From NCBI GenBank assembly GCA_964036295.1, contig OZ038463.1:22865069-22929068 (forward strand): a stretch of DNA of 64,000 nucleotides, written 5' to 3'. Positions 59,801 to 64,000 of this stretch are shown here, piece after piece; the stretch's first letter is position 1, and each line of letters begins with the position of its first letter. The position numbers and the translations under genes are program-made. This DNA is from Plumapathes pennacea. Lineage: Eukaryota > Cnidaria > Anthozoa > Antipatharia > Myriopathidae. The notes below the pieces were generated by a model that saw only the letters and a program-made list of their open reading frames with translations, ran no database searches and had not been told where the DNA came from.

Positions 59801-62800
59801 CATACATACATACATACATACATACATACATACATACATACATACATACATACATACATACATACATACATACATACATACATACATACATACATACATA
59901 CATACATACATACATACATACATACATACATACATACATACATACATACATACATACATACATACATACATACATACATACATACATACATACATACATA
60001 CATACATACATACATACATACATACATACATACATACATACATACATACATACATACATACATACATACATACATACATACATACATACATACATACATA
60101 CATACATACATACATACATACATACATACATACATACATACATACATACATACATACATACATACATACATACATACATACATACATACATACATACATA
60201 CATACATACATACATACATACATACATACATACATACATACATACATACATACATACATACATACATACATACATACATACATACATACATACATACATA
60301 CATACATACATACATACATACATACATACATACATACATACATACATACATACATACATACATACATACATACATACATACATACATACATACATACATA
60401 CATACATACATACATACATACATACATACATACATACATACATACATACATACATACATACATACATACATACATACATACATACATACATACATACATA
60501 CATACATACATACATACATACATACATACATACATACATACATACATACATACATACATACATACATACATACATACATACATACATACATACATACATA
60601 CATACATACATACATACATACATACATACATACATACATACATACATACATACATACATACATACATACATACATACATACATACATACATACATACATA
60701 CATACATACATACATACATACATACATACATACATACATACATACATACATACATACATACATACATACATACATACATACATACATACATACATACATA
60801 CATACATACATACATACATACATACATACATACATACATACATACATACATACATACATACATACATACATACATGCGTTTTATTATATGGCACTTATAC
60901 TACGCACGCTACGATTGGTTAATTTACCGGTCCATACTTTCCTGTACGGACCGCAAATTGATTTTACGCACGTTCTGATTGGTCAATTTTACCGGTCCAT
61001 AACTTACTGTACGGACCGCAAAATCAGTTTGCACATGTGGATCGCAAATGATTACTCGAAGAGTTGCTAAACGTTTGTCATAAAAGGCCCAGAAGTGCAA
61101 TGGGGAGTTTAAACGTTCCGGATACTCACTGTTAAGTTATGATGATCGGGGAAAGTTTACAATCTTGGAAAATGACCGTTACGAAGAAGGAAAACGTCCG
61201 ATGAAAAAATTGCTTGCGACCTTAGCCGTCATTGACAACAAGTGCTGCAGAGTATGGAGGGTTGTTTCACCCCTGTGTTAAAATTTGCACACTTGCCAGG
61301 AAGAAAGTGGAAAGCGAACAATCCACCGTGAACAGTTATGACTAAAACCGTGCAAGAATCAAGTTTTGCAGACATGTTTGCTCATCATGGCGCACTGTGA
61401 AGACTGTAAATAAATTTTTCACAATGCACGAGAACTCTGTATTTCGAAATCACTGACTGGGACAAAAACGCCGTGGTGATTTGAGGACGTTTATTTTGCT
61501 GGAAGAAACCTAAACGCTCCACGAGGAGGCAGGAAAATTAAGCGGTGAGTTTTGAATAATATAACTTTCAACGATGTGTCGGTCGCAGTTTGTGATGAAA
61601 TGATTTTCTTTTAGTGCCATTTTGCCTTCTACATTATTGTACGTGTAAGAAACTTATTCAAAAGAATAAAAAATACTCTGAGTTACAAAGCAGTTTCTTC
61701 TGGAAAGAGATAGGACTGCAGTTTTTTAAATCTTTAGTGAGCGAGCAAGGGCGAGTTCGAGTCGTTCACCGAATAAAGCTCACTGCAGTGTCGTTGTTTG
61801 ACATACGCTATGGGCCATTTCATTCAGCTCAGAACAAATTAGTATTTATCTAGGCAGTTGGTTCGACAGACGCTTATTTTCTTTCAAGATTTTCAAATCG
61901 GTAGAATTGTAAGCTGTTAACTGGATTTGTTGTGAAAACAAACGTGCGTAATTCATGCCTGATCGCGATTGATGTTGTTGAATGAACAAGACGAGTACTC
62001 GTTGGGGCCTTGTTTTATGTTTGCCGAAAGATCTAAAGCCATATAATAAATATCTTATTAACCTCGTTTGCTTGGTCCGTACCGTAAGTTATGGATCCTC
62101 GTTTTTTTCGTTGCCTTATTCGCATAAGGCGACGAAAAAAACTCGGTCCAAAACTTATTTTACAATAACACGTCAGTTTCTCGCTTTGTGATTGGCTAAT
62201 TTTCATTATCAATAAGAGGACAGACACAAAATCGAGTGCTGACGACAGTGATTTGGACGAAGAAGGTGAATTCAGCTTCAATTTTACCTCAGTTCTTGCA
62301 AAAGCCACATTCGGCATTTGAAGTAGAGAACCAGAAGTGTTCAGAGGCGAATTTCCTTGAGCTTTGTCTTGAAATTGTCGAGAAAACGGCAGCAGAAAAG
62401 CGTCTAGTTTCATTTCTTTCCAACTTCTTTGACAAAATTTTATTTTGCACGCGCGAAATGCTCACGTCAAACTGTCACTTTTTGGCTTGAGTTTTGTTAT
62501 TGTAAAAAACAAATTGACGCCAGTTTTTAACTGTACGGACCGCGCGCTCGGTTAATAAGATCTATTTATCCGGGCTTAAAGGTATTCAATTTTGCTATCT
62601 AATCTGCGTGATAACTTGACAACAAATGATCATAACAGAAAACTCTGATATATGTAAGGGGAGGGGATGGAGGGTATCAATGCGCAATGCCGTATTTAAC
62701 ATTTTTACCGCAAAAACGTCACCGTATGCCATCCTTCTAACGATTATGTTTAAATCAAGATATACAACAGATTAATGTACATTTCTTTTGCAGTTGGGAA

Positions 62801-64000
62801 GATCATGTATCGATGATTGATCATGTATCGACATTATCATGTTGTGATAGTTATTGGACTCCTCAACTAATACTAAACGCTGAAATATTAGAATATCAGA
62901 ATCTTGCCTTAAAAGTTAAAAACTTCATTGTAACTTCCAAAGTAAGACGCTAGATTTCAGTCCTACCTGTTTCAACCAGGAAGCGATACGTCTCATTTCT
63001 TATTTGATCTGAAAAAACAAACACTATATGTTGGTTACTAGAGTTGGTATGGCGTGATCACGAGAAAACGTATTGCAGTGCAGATATTAATGTATCCTGC
63101 CTTAGAATGTACTTTGAGATGACTTCCAGAGTACAATGCACGTAGAGGAAAATCAAAGAAATTTCGATCAGCCGTAAATTACCATTCAGAAGACGCAAAG
63201 AGGACAAACAAAAGTGTAAAAATAAGCACGAAAGAAATGTACTAAAAGAGAAGGAAAATGTACCAAAGAACGTTCCCACAGTATAGAGCATGGCAGCAAT
63301 TAATCAGGCAGATTAAAAGGGACGGTGGCGGAGTGGCGTTTACAGAAAAGAATTATGTTATTAGGGAAGATATAAAAGAGGGATAGGAGAATGACAAGAA
63401 AGAGGGAGAGATTGTTGATAGATAAAAGGAAAATGGAAAACTATCAGCGCAAAGTTAGAAGGCTAGTGCACATAGACTAAACGAGGGGAGGGTTGGACGG
63501 CAGAAGCAAAGGGACAAAGAATGAATAATAGGAACATGAAATTACAAAAAATTACAGATGTTTACGAAGAAAACGTGATAAATTGAACATAGAAATGGAC
63601 AGAGGGAAAAAAAGAATAGGGGAGCAGTAAGTAAACTGAGAAAGAAGCAAGAAAAGGAAGGATCGCAATTACTTGAATAAAGATAACTTTCAAACAATCC
63701 CATACCTGGAAGCGGCATGAGTGCAGAATAAACAATCTTAAAATTGTTGCATTTCGCGTTCACTGGAACGCAGCGCCCCTCGCCAAGGCAGAACTTGCTG
63801 TCTGGGGAGCAAGACATAGAGTTGTTCCTGGCAATCAATGCAGTCATGCGCTGAAACAAGCACATCCGCCCGTCCGGGACACACTGTCCAACATTGCCAC
63901 AGTCTACAAAGCCTTTAGGACAACCACCGCGCCAAGCTGTCTCATTTTCATCTTTTTCGGCTCTGTGGTAATCTTCTCCTCCACCTGCATCTTCTTTATG
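29223..64000 (-). CDS. Gene B: REJ / degenerate GPS / mucin-like single-pass membrane protein (26 visible exons, 5' end off window)
   Basis: Exons in order: 64000-63706, 63008-62967, 58219-57953, 56995-56851, 56656-56622, 56348-53909, 53055-52848, 52555-52384, 52146-51926, 51113-50913, 50139-49317, 49093-48601, 48484-47706, 47318-46971, 46357-46221, 45981-45873, 45306-45072, 44410-44190, 43975-43745, 41778-41575, 40997-40818, 39819-39728, 38363-38124, 35068-34709, 34223-34050, 32576-29223. They join in phase to 12006 nt: 4001 residues and a stop. Order: four-Cys modules (1-261), 33-residue Pro/Ser repeat array (~300-1000), GTWxY domains, CGVC repeats (~1590-1750), TIG-like (~1750-1950), REJ region (~1970-2600), helical segments, GPS-like (2885-2931), mucin array (~2960-3780), membrane-proximal domain (~3810-3910), TM helix (3943-3965), basic tail of 36. 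Resembles a PKD1 ectodomain but without PLAT or 11 TM helices. Adhesion, gamete or matrix roles are only possibilities. Confidence 0.88.
29860..32350 (-). repeat. 75-bp mucin-like coding minisatellite, about 33 copies
   Basis: In-frame array in exon b26; 25-residue unit of two half-units, SAASPSAAGVS and SAASPSAVGATPAT-like. No Cys, no aromatic residues: a probable O-glycosylated stalk. Interior units are near identical; edges (29860-29990, 32340-32420) degenerate. A ~400-bp block appears twice, 780 bp apart. Confidence 0.92.
32748..32933. repeat. Fold-back MITE next to the GPS exon
   Basis: GATGTTACTAACACGGGG at the left, CCCCGTTTTAGTAACATC at the right; inner arms GAAGCCGACAGAGCTAAGTC and GACTTAGCTTTGTCGGCTTC. 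Loop carries telomere-like TTAGGG motifs. 170 bp upstream of exon b26. Confidence 0.85.
33184..33530. repeat. Inverted-repeat element rich in CAACAT
   Basis: Left arm CGAACGCACAATGTTGGCAT with AACATCGCC; right arm GGGCGATGTTGTGGAAACAT then GTTGCGTTCG. Interior has many AACAT/ATGTT motifs in both senses. Gene B intron between b25 and b26. Confidence 0.65.
34050..34223 (-). CDS. Gene B exon b25: GAIN beta subdomain
   Basis: 174 nt, phase 0-0. YPDELLLANENKDRISDVIY, IKLFNPDTLSVLEVSGLA, ISYKVPL: strands leading into the GPS, matching the v...l.....g....l..pi.f.ip pattern of GAIN/PKD1 proteins. Confidence 0.83.
34709..35068 (-). CDS. Gene B exon b24: GAIN-like segment
   Basis: 360 nt, phase 0-0. 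VETILDTFSNIITPDDYRNS, then VDELGRSLCKGMSGGEP, QSKVVVLRSEQ and a Cys-rich tail (CDECAVGV, WQCSSQSCSGACIV). The beta strand QSKVVVLRSE is typical of the GAIN subdomain preceding GPS. Acceptor TCACCAG, donor GCTCAG|GTAAGT. Confidence 0.83.
35700..35902. repeat. Fold-back MITE GGTGTTACACTGGTCGATTTGC
   Basis: GGTGTTACACTGGTCGATTT at the left and AAATCGACCAGTGTAACACC at the right are exact inverses. Gene B intron between b23 and b24. Confidence 0.85.
35933..36140. repeat. Inverted-repeat element with CTATTCCGGAATAG termini
   Basis: GTCTATTCCGGAATAGGAATAG near 35946 faces CTATTCCTATTCCGAAATAGAC near 36110. A solo CTATTCCTATTCCGGAATAG also occurs at 43462-43481. Confidence 0.65.
37331..38070. repeat. 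Outer fold-back element GGCCTAGTTCAAATGTCGA
   Basis: TAGGCCTAGTTCAAATGTCGA to TCGACGTTTGAACCAGGCCTA, interrupted by the inner element at 37516-37929. In the gene B intron between b23 and b24. Confidence 0.65.
37516..37929. repeat. Inner fold-back element GGCCTGGTTTATACGTCGCA
   Basis: TAAGGCCTGGTTTATACGTCGC to GCGACGTATAAACCAGGCCTAA, about 410 bp with long imperfect arms rich in GAATTTAATTC. Confidence 0.8.
38124..38363 (-). CDS. Gene B exon b23: helical GAIN-like segment
   Basis: 240 nt, phase 0-0. VLQDFENLDPDDEEAF, EALSEASKGLIDDNEALAI, RRRRAVVQEEVIDAKTVGQ. The RRRR run is a possible furin-type site, if surface processed. Consistent with the helical half of a GAIN domain. Confidence 0.82.
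38640..39610 (-). mobile_element. 5'-truncated non-LTR retrotransposon (LINE), CR1/L2/jockey-like 3' end
   Basis: Minus-strand ORF 39586-39050 encodes the C-terminal end of a LINE reverse-transcriptase protein: IMPSITYGLVIWGG, ALHRRAARIIYKIP, LLKLIHKIYNG, HRGAVLWNNI. The catalytic RT part is missing. Downstream lie a long (ATT)n tract and, at 38640-38661, a TTGA tetranucleotide tail after TAAATAAAGG, the usual form of a LINE 3' end. Dead copy within the gene B intron between b22 and b23, same strand as the gene. Confidence 0.8.
38763..38900. repeat. (AAT)n microsatellite
   Basis: About 45 copies of AAT with a few interruptions, lying within the 3' part of the LINE remnant. Confidence 0.95.
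39728..39819 (-). CDS. Gene B exon b22: helical segment after REJ
   Basis: 92 nt, phase 1-0, below ORF-scan size. GETVIFLESLQALNNSFATL, VAEIKTVVTEA: amphipathic helix as found between REJ and GAIN/GPS in polycystin-1-type proteins. A LINE fragment occupies the next intron. Confidence 0.78.
40566..40790. repeat. Dispersed repeat (GACTGTGCAAAACTAATTGAG), copy 2
   Basis: CTGACTGTGCAAAACTAATT to GAGGATATCTGCAATTATCG. In the gene B intron just 3' of exon b21. Confidence 0.65.
40818..40997 (-). CDS. Gene B exon b21: REJ region, end
   Basis: 180 nt, phase 1-1. Corresponds to the variable segment after the PL.Y motif: CLFIEVADVHQAVSRSECVS, RVRERALDENDVKNVDEKI. Donor TCGG|GTATGT. Confidence 0.82.
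41575..41778 (-). CDS. Gene B exon b20: core REJ segment
   Basis: 204 nt, phase 1-1; missed by simple ORF scans. EPEDGEALSTTFTLCATDVF, DDPGDEPLTYRCG, KLVVKYMG: the P..G.al.T.F.l.a..w.D....PL.Y signature of the REJ domain, the strongest single family match in this protein. Confidence 0.88.
42070..42385. repeat. 157-bp direct tandem duplication
   Basis: Two head-to-tail copies of about 157 bp (42070-42226, 42227-42385), each starting GCGCTCTGTGTCGCACGAGT and ending GACTCGCGATTGCCGT, with a few substitutions and 1-bp indels. Gene B intron between b19 and b20. Confidence 0.88.
43076..43437. repeat. Fold-back element TTCATATGAG...CCGGGCTGGCCCG
   Basis: Core 43145-43238 is a palindrome (TTCATATGAGAAGGCGGGCC to GGCCCGTTTCTCATATGAA) centred on GATCTCGGT/ACCGAGATC motifs; outer ends TTCATATGAGCCCGGTTACC and GGCTGATATGAA. 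Confidence 0.75.
43487..43692. repeat. ACCCTTTCACTC-family MITE, copy 5
   Basis: AACCCTTTCATTTCAGAG to CAGGAGTGAAAGGGTTA. Lies next to gene B exon b19. Confidence 0.8.
43745..43975 (-). CDS. Gene B exon b19: REJ region
   Basis: 231 nt, phase 1-1. YDCVDLDAADVL, RFKLIFNPNALPGGATFRMR, TNAPPSQG: the a.L..g..Y.f.l.a.........v.v..pP..G end of a REJ repeat. Confidence 0.85.
44190..44410 (-). CDS. Gene B exon b18: REJ region
   Basis: 221 nt, phase 2-1. LYMFTLTFRKGEKVSEES, then PPEMSLEIKNSKGNKVNPSD and LVWSCEPKEEEG, i.e. end of one REJ repeat and the beginning of the next. Confidence 0.82.
45072..45306 (-). CDS. Gene B exon b17: REJ region, second repeat
   Basis: 235 nt, phase 1-2. LTLDGSDSYDPNDSPEAEQ, YSWVCEEALTEFPCYF: classic L.gs.SyDPd......y.W.C of REJ repeats. 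Donor is an ordinary GTATGT after ATATT. Confidence 0.85.
45873..45981 (-). CDS. Gene B exon b16: REJ region
   Basis: 109 nt, phase 0-1. TYTFTLKATMADDRSLTTSA then VMVYVEEEPLQAIIKG, the Y.ftl.a......s.a...v.v terminal strand pattern of a PKD-like repeat. Confidence 0.8.
46221..46357 (-). CDS. Gene B exon b15: REJ region
   Basis: 137 nt, phase 1-0. GIIELSRCQKRDEYSVQYLW, then LLIVRRGWRPGQ: typical y.W.s...L.i....l.pg of PKD/REJ repeats. Donor CCAG|GTTAGT. Confidence 0.8.
46971..47318 (-). CDS. Gene B exon b14: REJ region
   Basis: 348 nt, phase 1-1. GSCETFRLRARGNKKGL, RFEWYADFC, CYRIHVRVYND: the y.W and Y.i.v.v pattern of a REJ/PKD beta-sandwich repeat. Confidence 0.82.
47706..48484 (-). CDS. 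Gene B exon b13: TIG/IPT-like domain and start of REJ region
   Basis: 779 nt, phase 2-1. LFKLKQIPPGKYSLKC; SASPNETEISKAVNVTLNG and EIMCYLNPIKISGSYEL (TIG); then VPVECQFSNNLRYVTC, CIVRDLQLRIFLFG and LKVGDKITFRL, which match the pattern preceding and opening REJ regions (Cys near a start sensor, then lG..ltVg). Confidence 0.88.
48601..49093 (-). CDS. Gene B exon b12: CGVC/DCxGxxNG repeats and start of TIG domain
   Basis: 493 nt, phase 1-2. DECGNCFGGKTGKS, then DDCGVC, LSCGQCVGGN, DSCGECGGNNKSCTDC, GVINGRYENDSC, then VCPTSAQAKGGTDISVCATG. Partner of 907-1393 and strikingly similar to it in nucleotide sequence. Confidence 0.9.
49317..50139 (-). CDS. Gene B exon b11: PVDDPP cadherin-like plus second GTWxY domain, then CGVC repeat
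   Basis: 823 nt, phase 0-1. VIRPVDDPPKVVDPD; DENPAVGIAI; GKWTYGINGSWQDL; LKFVPKYN; FYGWGAS; then DLCGVCNGRDKCVGCD and NSGAKYG. Partner of 1707-2535. Confidence 0.9.
50240..50705. repeat. Fold-back element, CGGCGGCGCG family, copy 2, interrupted
   Basis: Same element as 17815-18150, in the gene B intron between b10 and b11. It is split by a different fold-back element at 50510-50630. Confidence 0.78.
50510..50630. repeat. Fold-back MITE (GGCCCGTTTCAAACGTCGCG), nested copy
   Basis: Near-perfect palindrome of about 120 bp: GGCCCGTCTCAAACGTCGCG at the left and CGCGACGTTTGAAACGGGCC at the right, arms of about 50 bp. Flanked by TA, absent from the sister copy of its host element. Confidence 0.85.
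50913..51113 (-). CDS. Gene B exon b10: helical segment
   Basis: 201 nt, phase 0-0; IEGLITEDKLSNMISYVI, IIDRAAEEMSQHFSEL, ending YPVSK before GTATGT. Partner of 2867-3061. Confidence 0.8.
51545..51849. mobile_element. TIR-bounded minisatellite element with 7-8 bp target duplication
   Basis: Ends GGGTAATTGTGAACAAGTTG and CAACTTGTTCACAATTACCC are perfect inverses, flanked on both sides by ACTTGAT. The interior is a minisatellite of ACCGACCAC-type units (TTACCGACCACATACCGACC and variants). Non-autonomous DNA transposon in the gene B intron between b9 and b10. TSD length suits hAT-like elements; family uncertain. Confidence 0.8.
51926..52146 (-). CDS. Gene B exon b9
   Basis: 221 nt, phase 1-0; GWATFPVESGDKPLIV, ANWRVYPRLDAYGRTEITL, AVWLPQEEVP. 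One codon longer than its gene A partner (4162-4379). Confidence 0.85.
52384..52555 (-). CDS. Gene B exon b8
   Basis: 172 nt, phase 0-1; LSAAFNVTVPDL to VKSMKPGLG. No named domain recognised. Acceptor TTTCAACAG. Partner of 5169-5340. Confidence 0.85.
52848..53055 (-). CDS. Gene B exon b7: rest of first GTWxY-type domain
   Basis: 208 nt, phase 2-0; RFFPTRGFHGVVNFTIY continuing the domain of b6, then NEDEESPGQK before the donor. Same length as 5525-5732. Confidence 0.85.
53909..56348 (-). CDS. Gene B exon b6: 21-copy Pro/Ser/His repeat array and start of GTWxY domain
   Basis: 2440-nt exon, phase 1-2. Begins GEKLCQDSCVSIHEHC, then 21 tandem copies of a 33-residue (99-bp) unit rich in P, S, H, E and K and free of Cys. 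After the array come RSKPDGRYSSV, MIGVNTVEFPHGVWKFET and KKWEEF, the first half of a GTWxY-type domain. The array is probably an extended, O-glycosylatable stalk. Both other frames of the same DNA stay open for long stretches because the unit length is a multiple of three. Confidence 0.9.
54150..56250 (-). repeat. 99-bp coding minisatellite, 21 copies
   Basis: In-frame VNTR within exon b6. Unit of 33 residues divides into three 11-residue sub-units: one like MPHPSPSRGPE, a second like KPHPMSSRAEE, a third like KPTHKPSPSAE. Variation is mostly at fixed positions (M/L before PHP, H/L and R/K in the third sub-unit, AEE/ADE/AEG), pointing to homogenisation between units. Confidence 0.92.
56622..56656 (-). 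CDS. Gene B exon b5: 35-nt microexon
   Basis: Encodes CIPHEKCDCPE and closes the module begun in b4. Acceptor CCCCTACAG, donor GAAG|GTAAGC. Partner of 8759-8793. Confidence 0.8.
56851..56995 (-). CDS. Gene B exon b4: Cys-rich
   Basis: 145 nt, phase 1-2; LCGLGKSVCGLLENSLNTC and CENNLMFCPRFNA. Partner of 9277-9433 in gene A, four residues shorter. Confidence 0.85.
57953..58219 (-). CDS. Gene B exon b3: Cys-rich
   Basis: 267 nt, phase 1-1; GGASFCLLKDVF, CNPREGHCRREG, RCWNPIRDMDIC, ending LLQI before donor GTAAGT. Shorter than gene A's 714-nt partner by 149 codons of Cys modules. The intron upstream holds the 2.5-kb TACA tract. Confidence 0.85.
58344..60875. repeat. Giant perfect (TACA)n microsatellite, about 633 copies
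   Basis: 2.53 kb of uninterrupted TACA tetranucleotide, in the intron between gene B exons b2 and b3. All frames on both strands are open only because the unit has no stop; these are not genes. Confidence 0.97.
60895..61030. repeat. Two ~66-bp direct repeats ending TGTACGGACCGCAAA
   Basis: TACGCACG..GATTGG..CCGGTCCATA..TGTACGGACCGCAAA occurs twice in tandem right after the TACA tract; related sequence (CTGTACGGACCGC) recurs at 62530. Possibly ends of a larger non-autonomous element spanning about 60890-62560. Confidence 0.55.
62101..62141. repeat. Short hairpin
   Basis: GTTTTTTTCGTTGCCTTAT and ATAAGGCGACGAAAAAAAC pair with one mismatch around TCGC. Confidence 0.75.
62967..63008 (-). CDS. 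Gene B exon b2: 42-nt microexon
   Basis: Encodes QIRNETYRFLVET; acceptor TTTTTTCAG, donor ACAG|GTAGGA, phase 1-1. Partner of 11164-11205. Confidence 0.8.
63706..64000 (-). CDS. Gene B exon b1: four-Cys modules (partial)
   Basis: Open from the window edge; ends LMPLPG before donor GTATGG, phase 1. Contains CPKGFVDCGNVGQCVPDGRMC and CSPDSKFCLGEGRCVPVNAKC. Compared with gene A exon 2 it lacks the last module (DRFCYS copy) before the splice site. Confidence 0.85.

Larger units (their letters stand above)
60876..62966 (-). other. Left part of the gene B intron b2-b3
   Basis: Apart from the tandem repeats at 60895 and hairpin at 62101 I see no gene. ORFs of 79-126 codons here look non-coding. Confidence 0.5.

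Noticed and set aside
58314-61070. ORFs of 847-912 codons on both strands (YIHT and MYVC repeats)
   Set aside because: They are translations of the TACA microsatellite; all frames are open because the four-base unit has no stop.

Overview
This window is nuclear DNA from an animal, most likely an anthozoan cnidarian (stony coral or sea anemone). The reasons are split genes with ordinary GT-AG introns, a REJ/TIG/Cys-rich ectodomain gene with a degenerate GPS, a PM20D2-type peptidase, and many small fold-back DNA transposons. The species cannot be fixed from sequence alone. All three well-supported genes are on the minus strand, so they read from high to low coordinates.

Layout, in reading order. 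(1) Gene B, 64000 to 29223: 26 visible exons, 5' end outside the window, 4001 residues visible. (2) A three-exon PM20D2-like M20 dipeptidase, 25777 to 22634. (3) A small intronless ORF with 23-residue STPR-type repeats, 21646 to 21170. (4) Gene A, 16550 to beyond base 1: 14 visible exons, with a signal-peptide exon first and the 3' end outside the window. Genes A and B are tandem paralogues. Exons a2-a14 match b1-b13 one for one in order, intron phase and nearly always size (for example 42/42, 35/35, 208/208, 172/172, 218/221, 195/201, 829/823, 487/493 nt). Every splice junction I placed keeps the frame open through the whole of both chains.

The encoded protein is a large secreted or cell-surface molecule. 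Its order is: signal peptide; many small four-cysteine modules (C..FC..C.P..C); a Pro/Ser/His tandem repeat; two GTWxY-type cadherin-like domains of a kind common in bacterial adhesins; CGVC/DCxGxxNG Cys-rich repeats; TIG/IPT-like domains; a PKD1/REJ region; a degenerate GPS lacking the cleavage triad; a Ser/Ala/Pro mucin-like array of about 33 units of 75 bp; a small conserved membrane-proximal domain; one transmembrane helix; and a 36-residue basic tail. It resembles a polycystin-1 ectodomain carried on a single-pass mucin stalk, not an 11-TM polycystin. Role is unknown; adhesion, gamete recognition or extracellular or skeletal matrix are guesses.

The non-coding DNA is dominated by fold-back/MITE-like elements, some nested with visible target-site duplications, plus a 5'-truncated LINE, a TIR-bounded minisatellite, and a perfect (TACA)n tract of about 633 copies (2.5 kb) inside a gene B intron.
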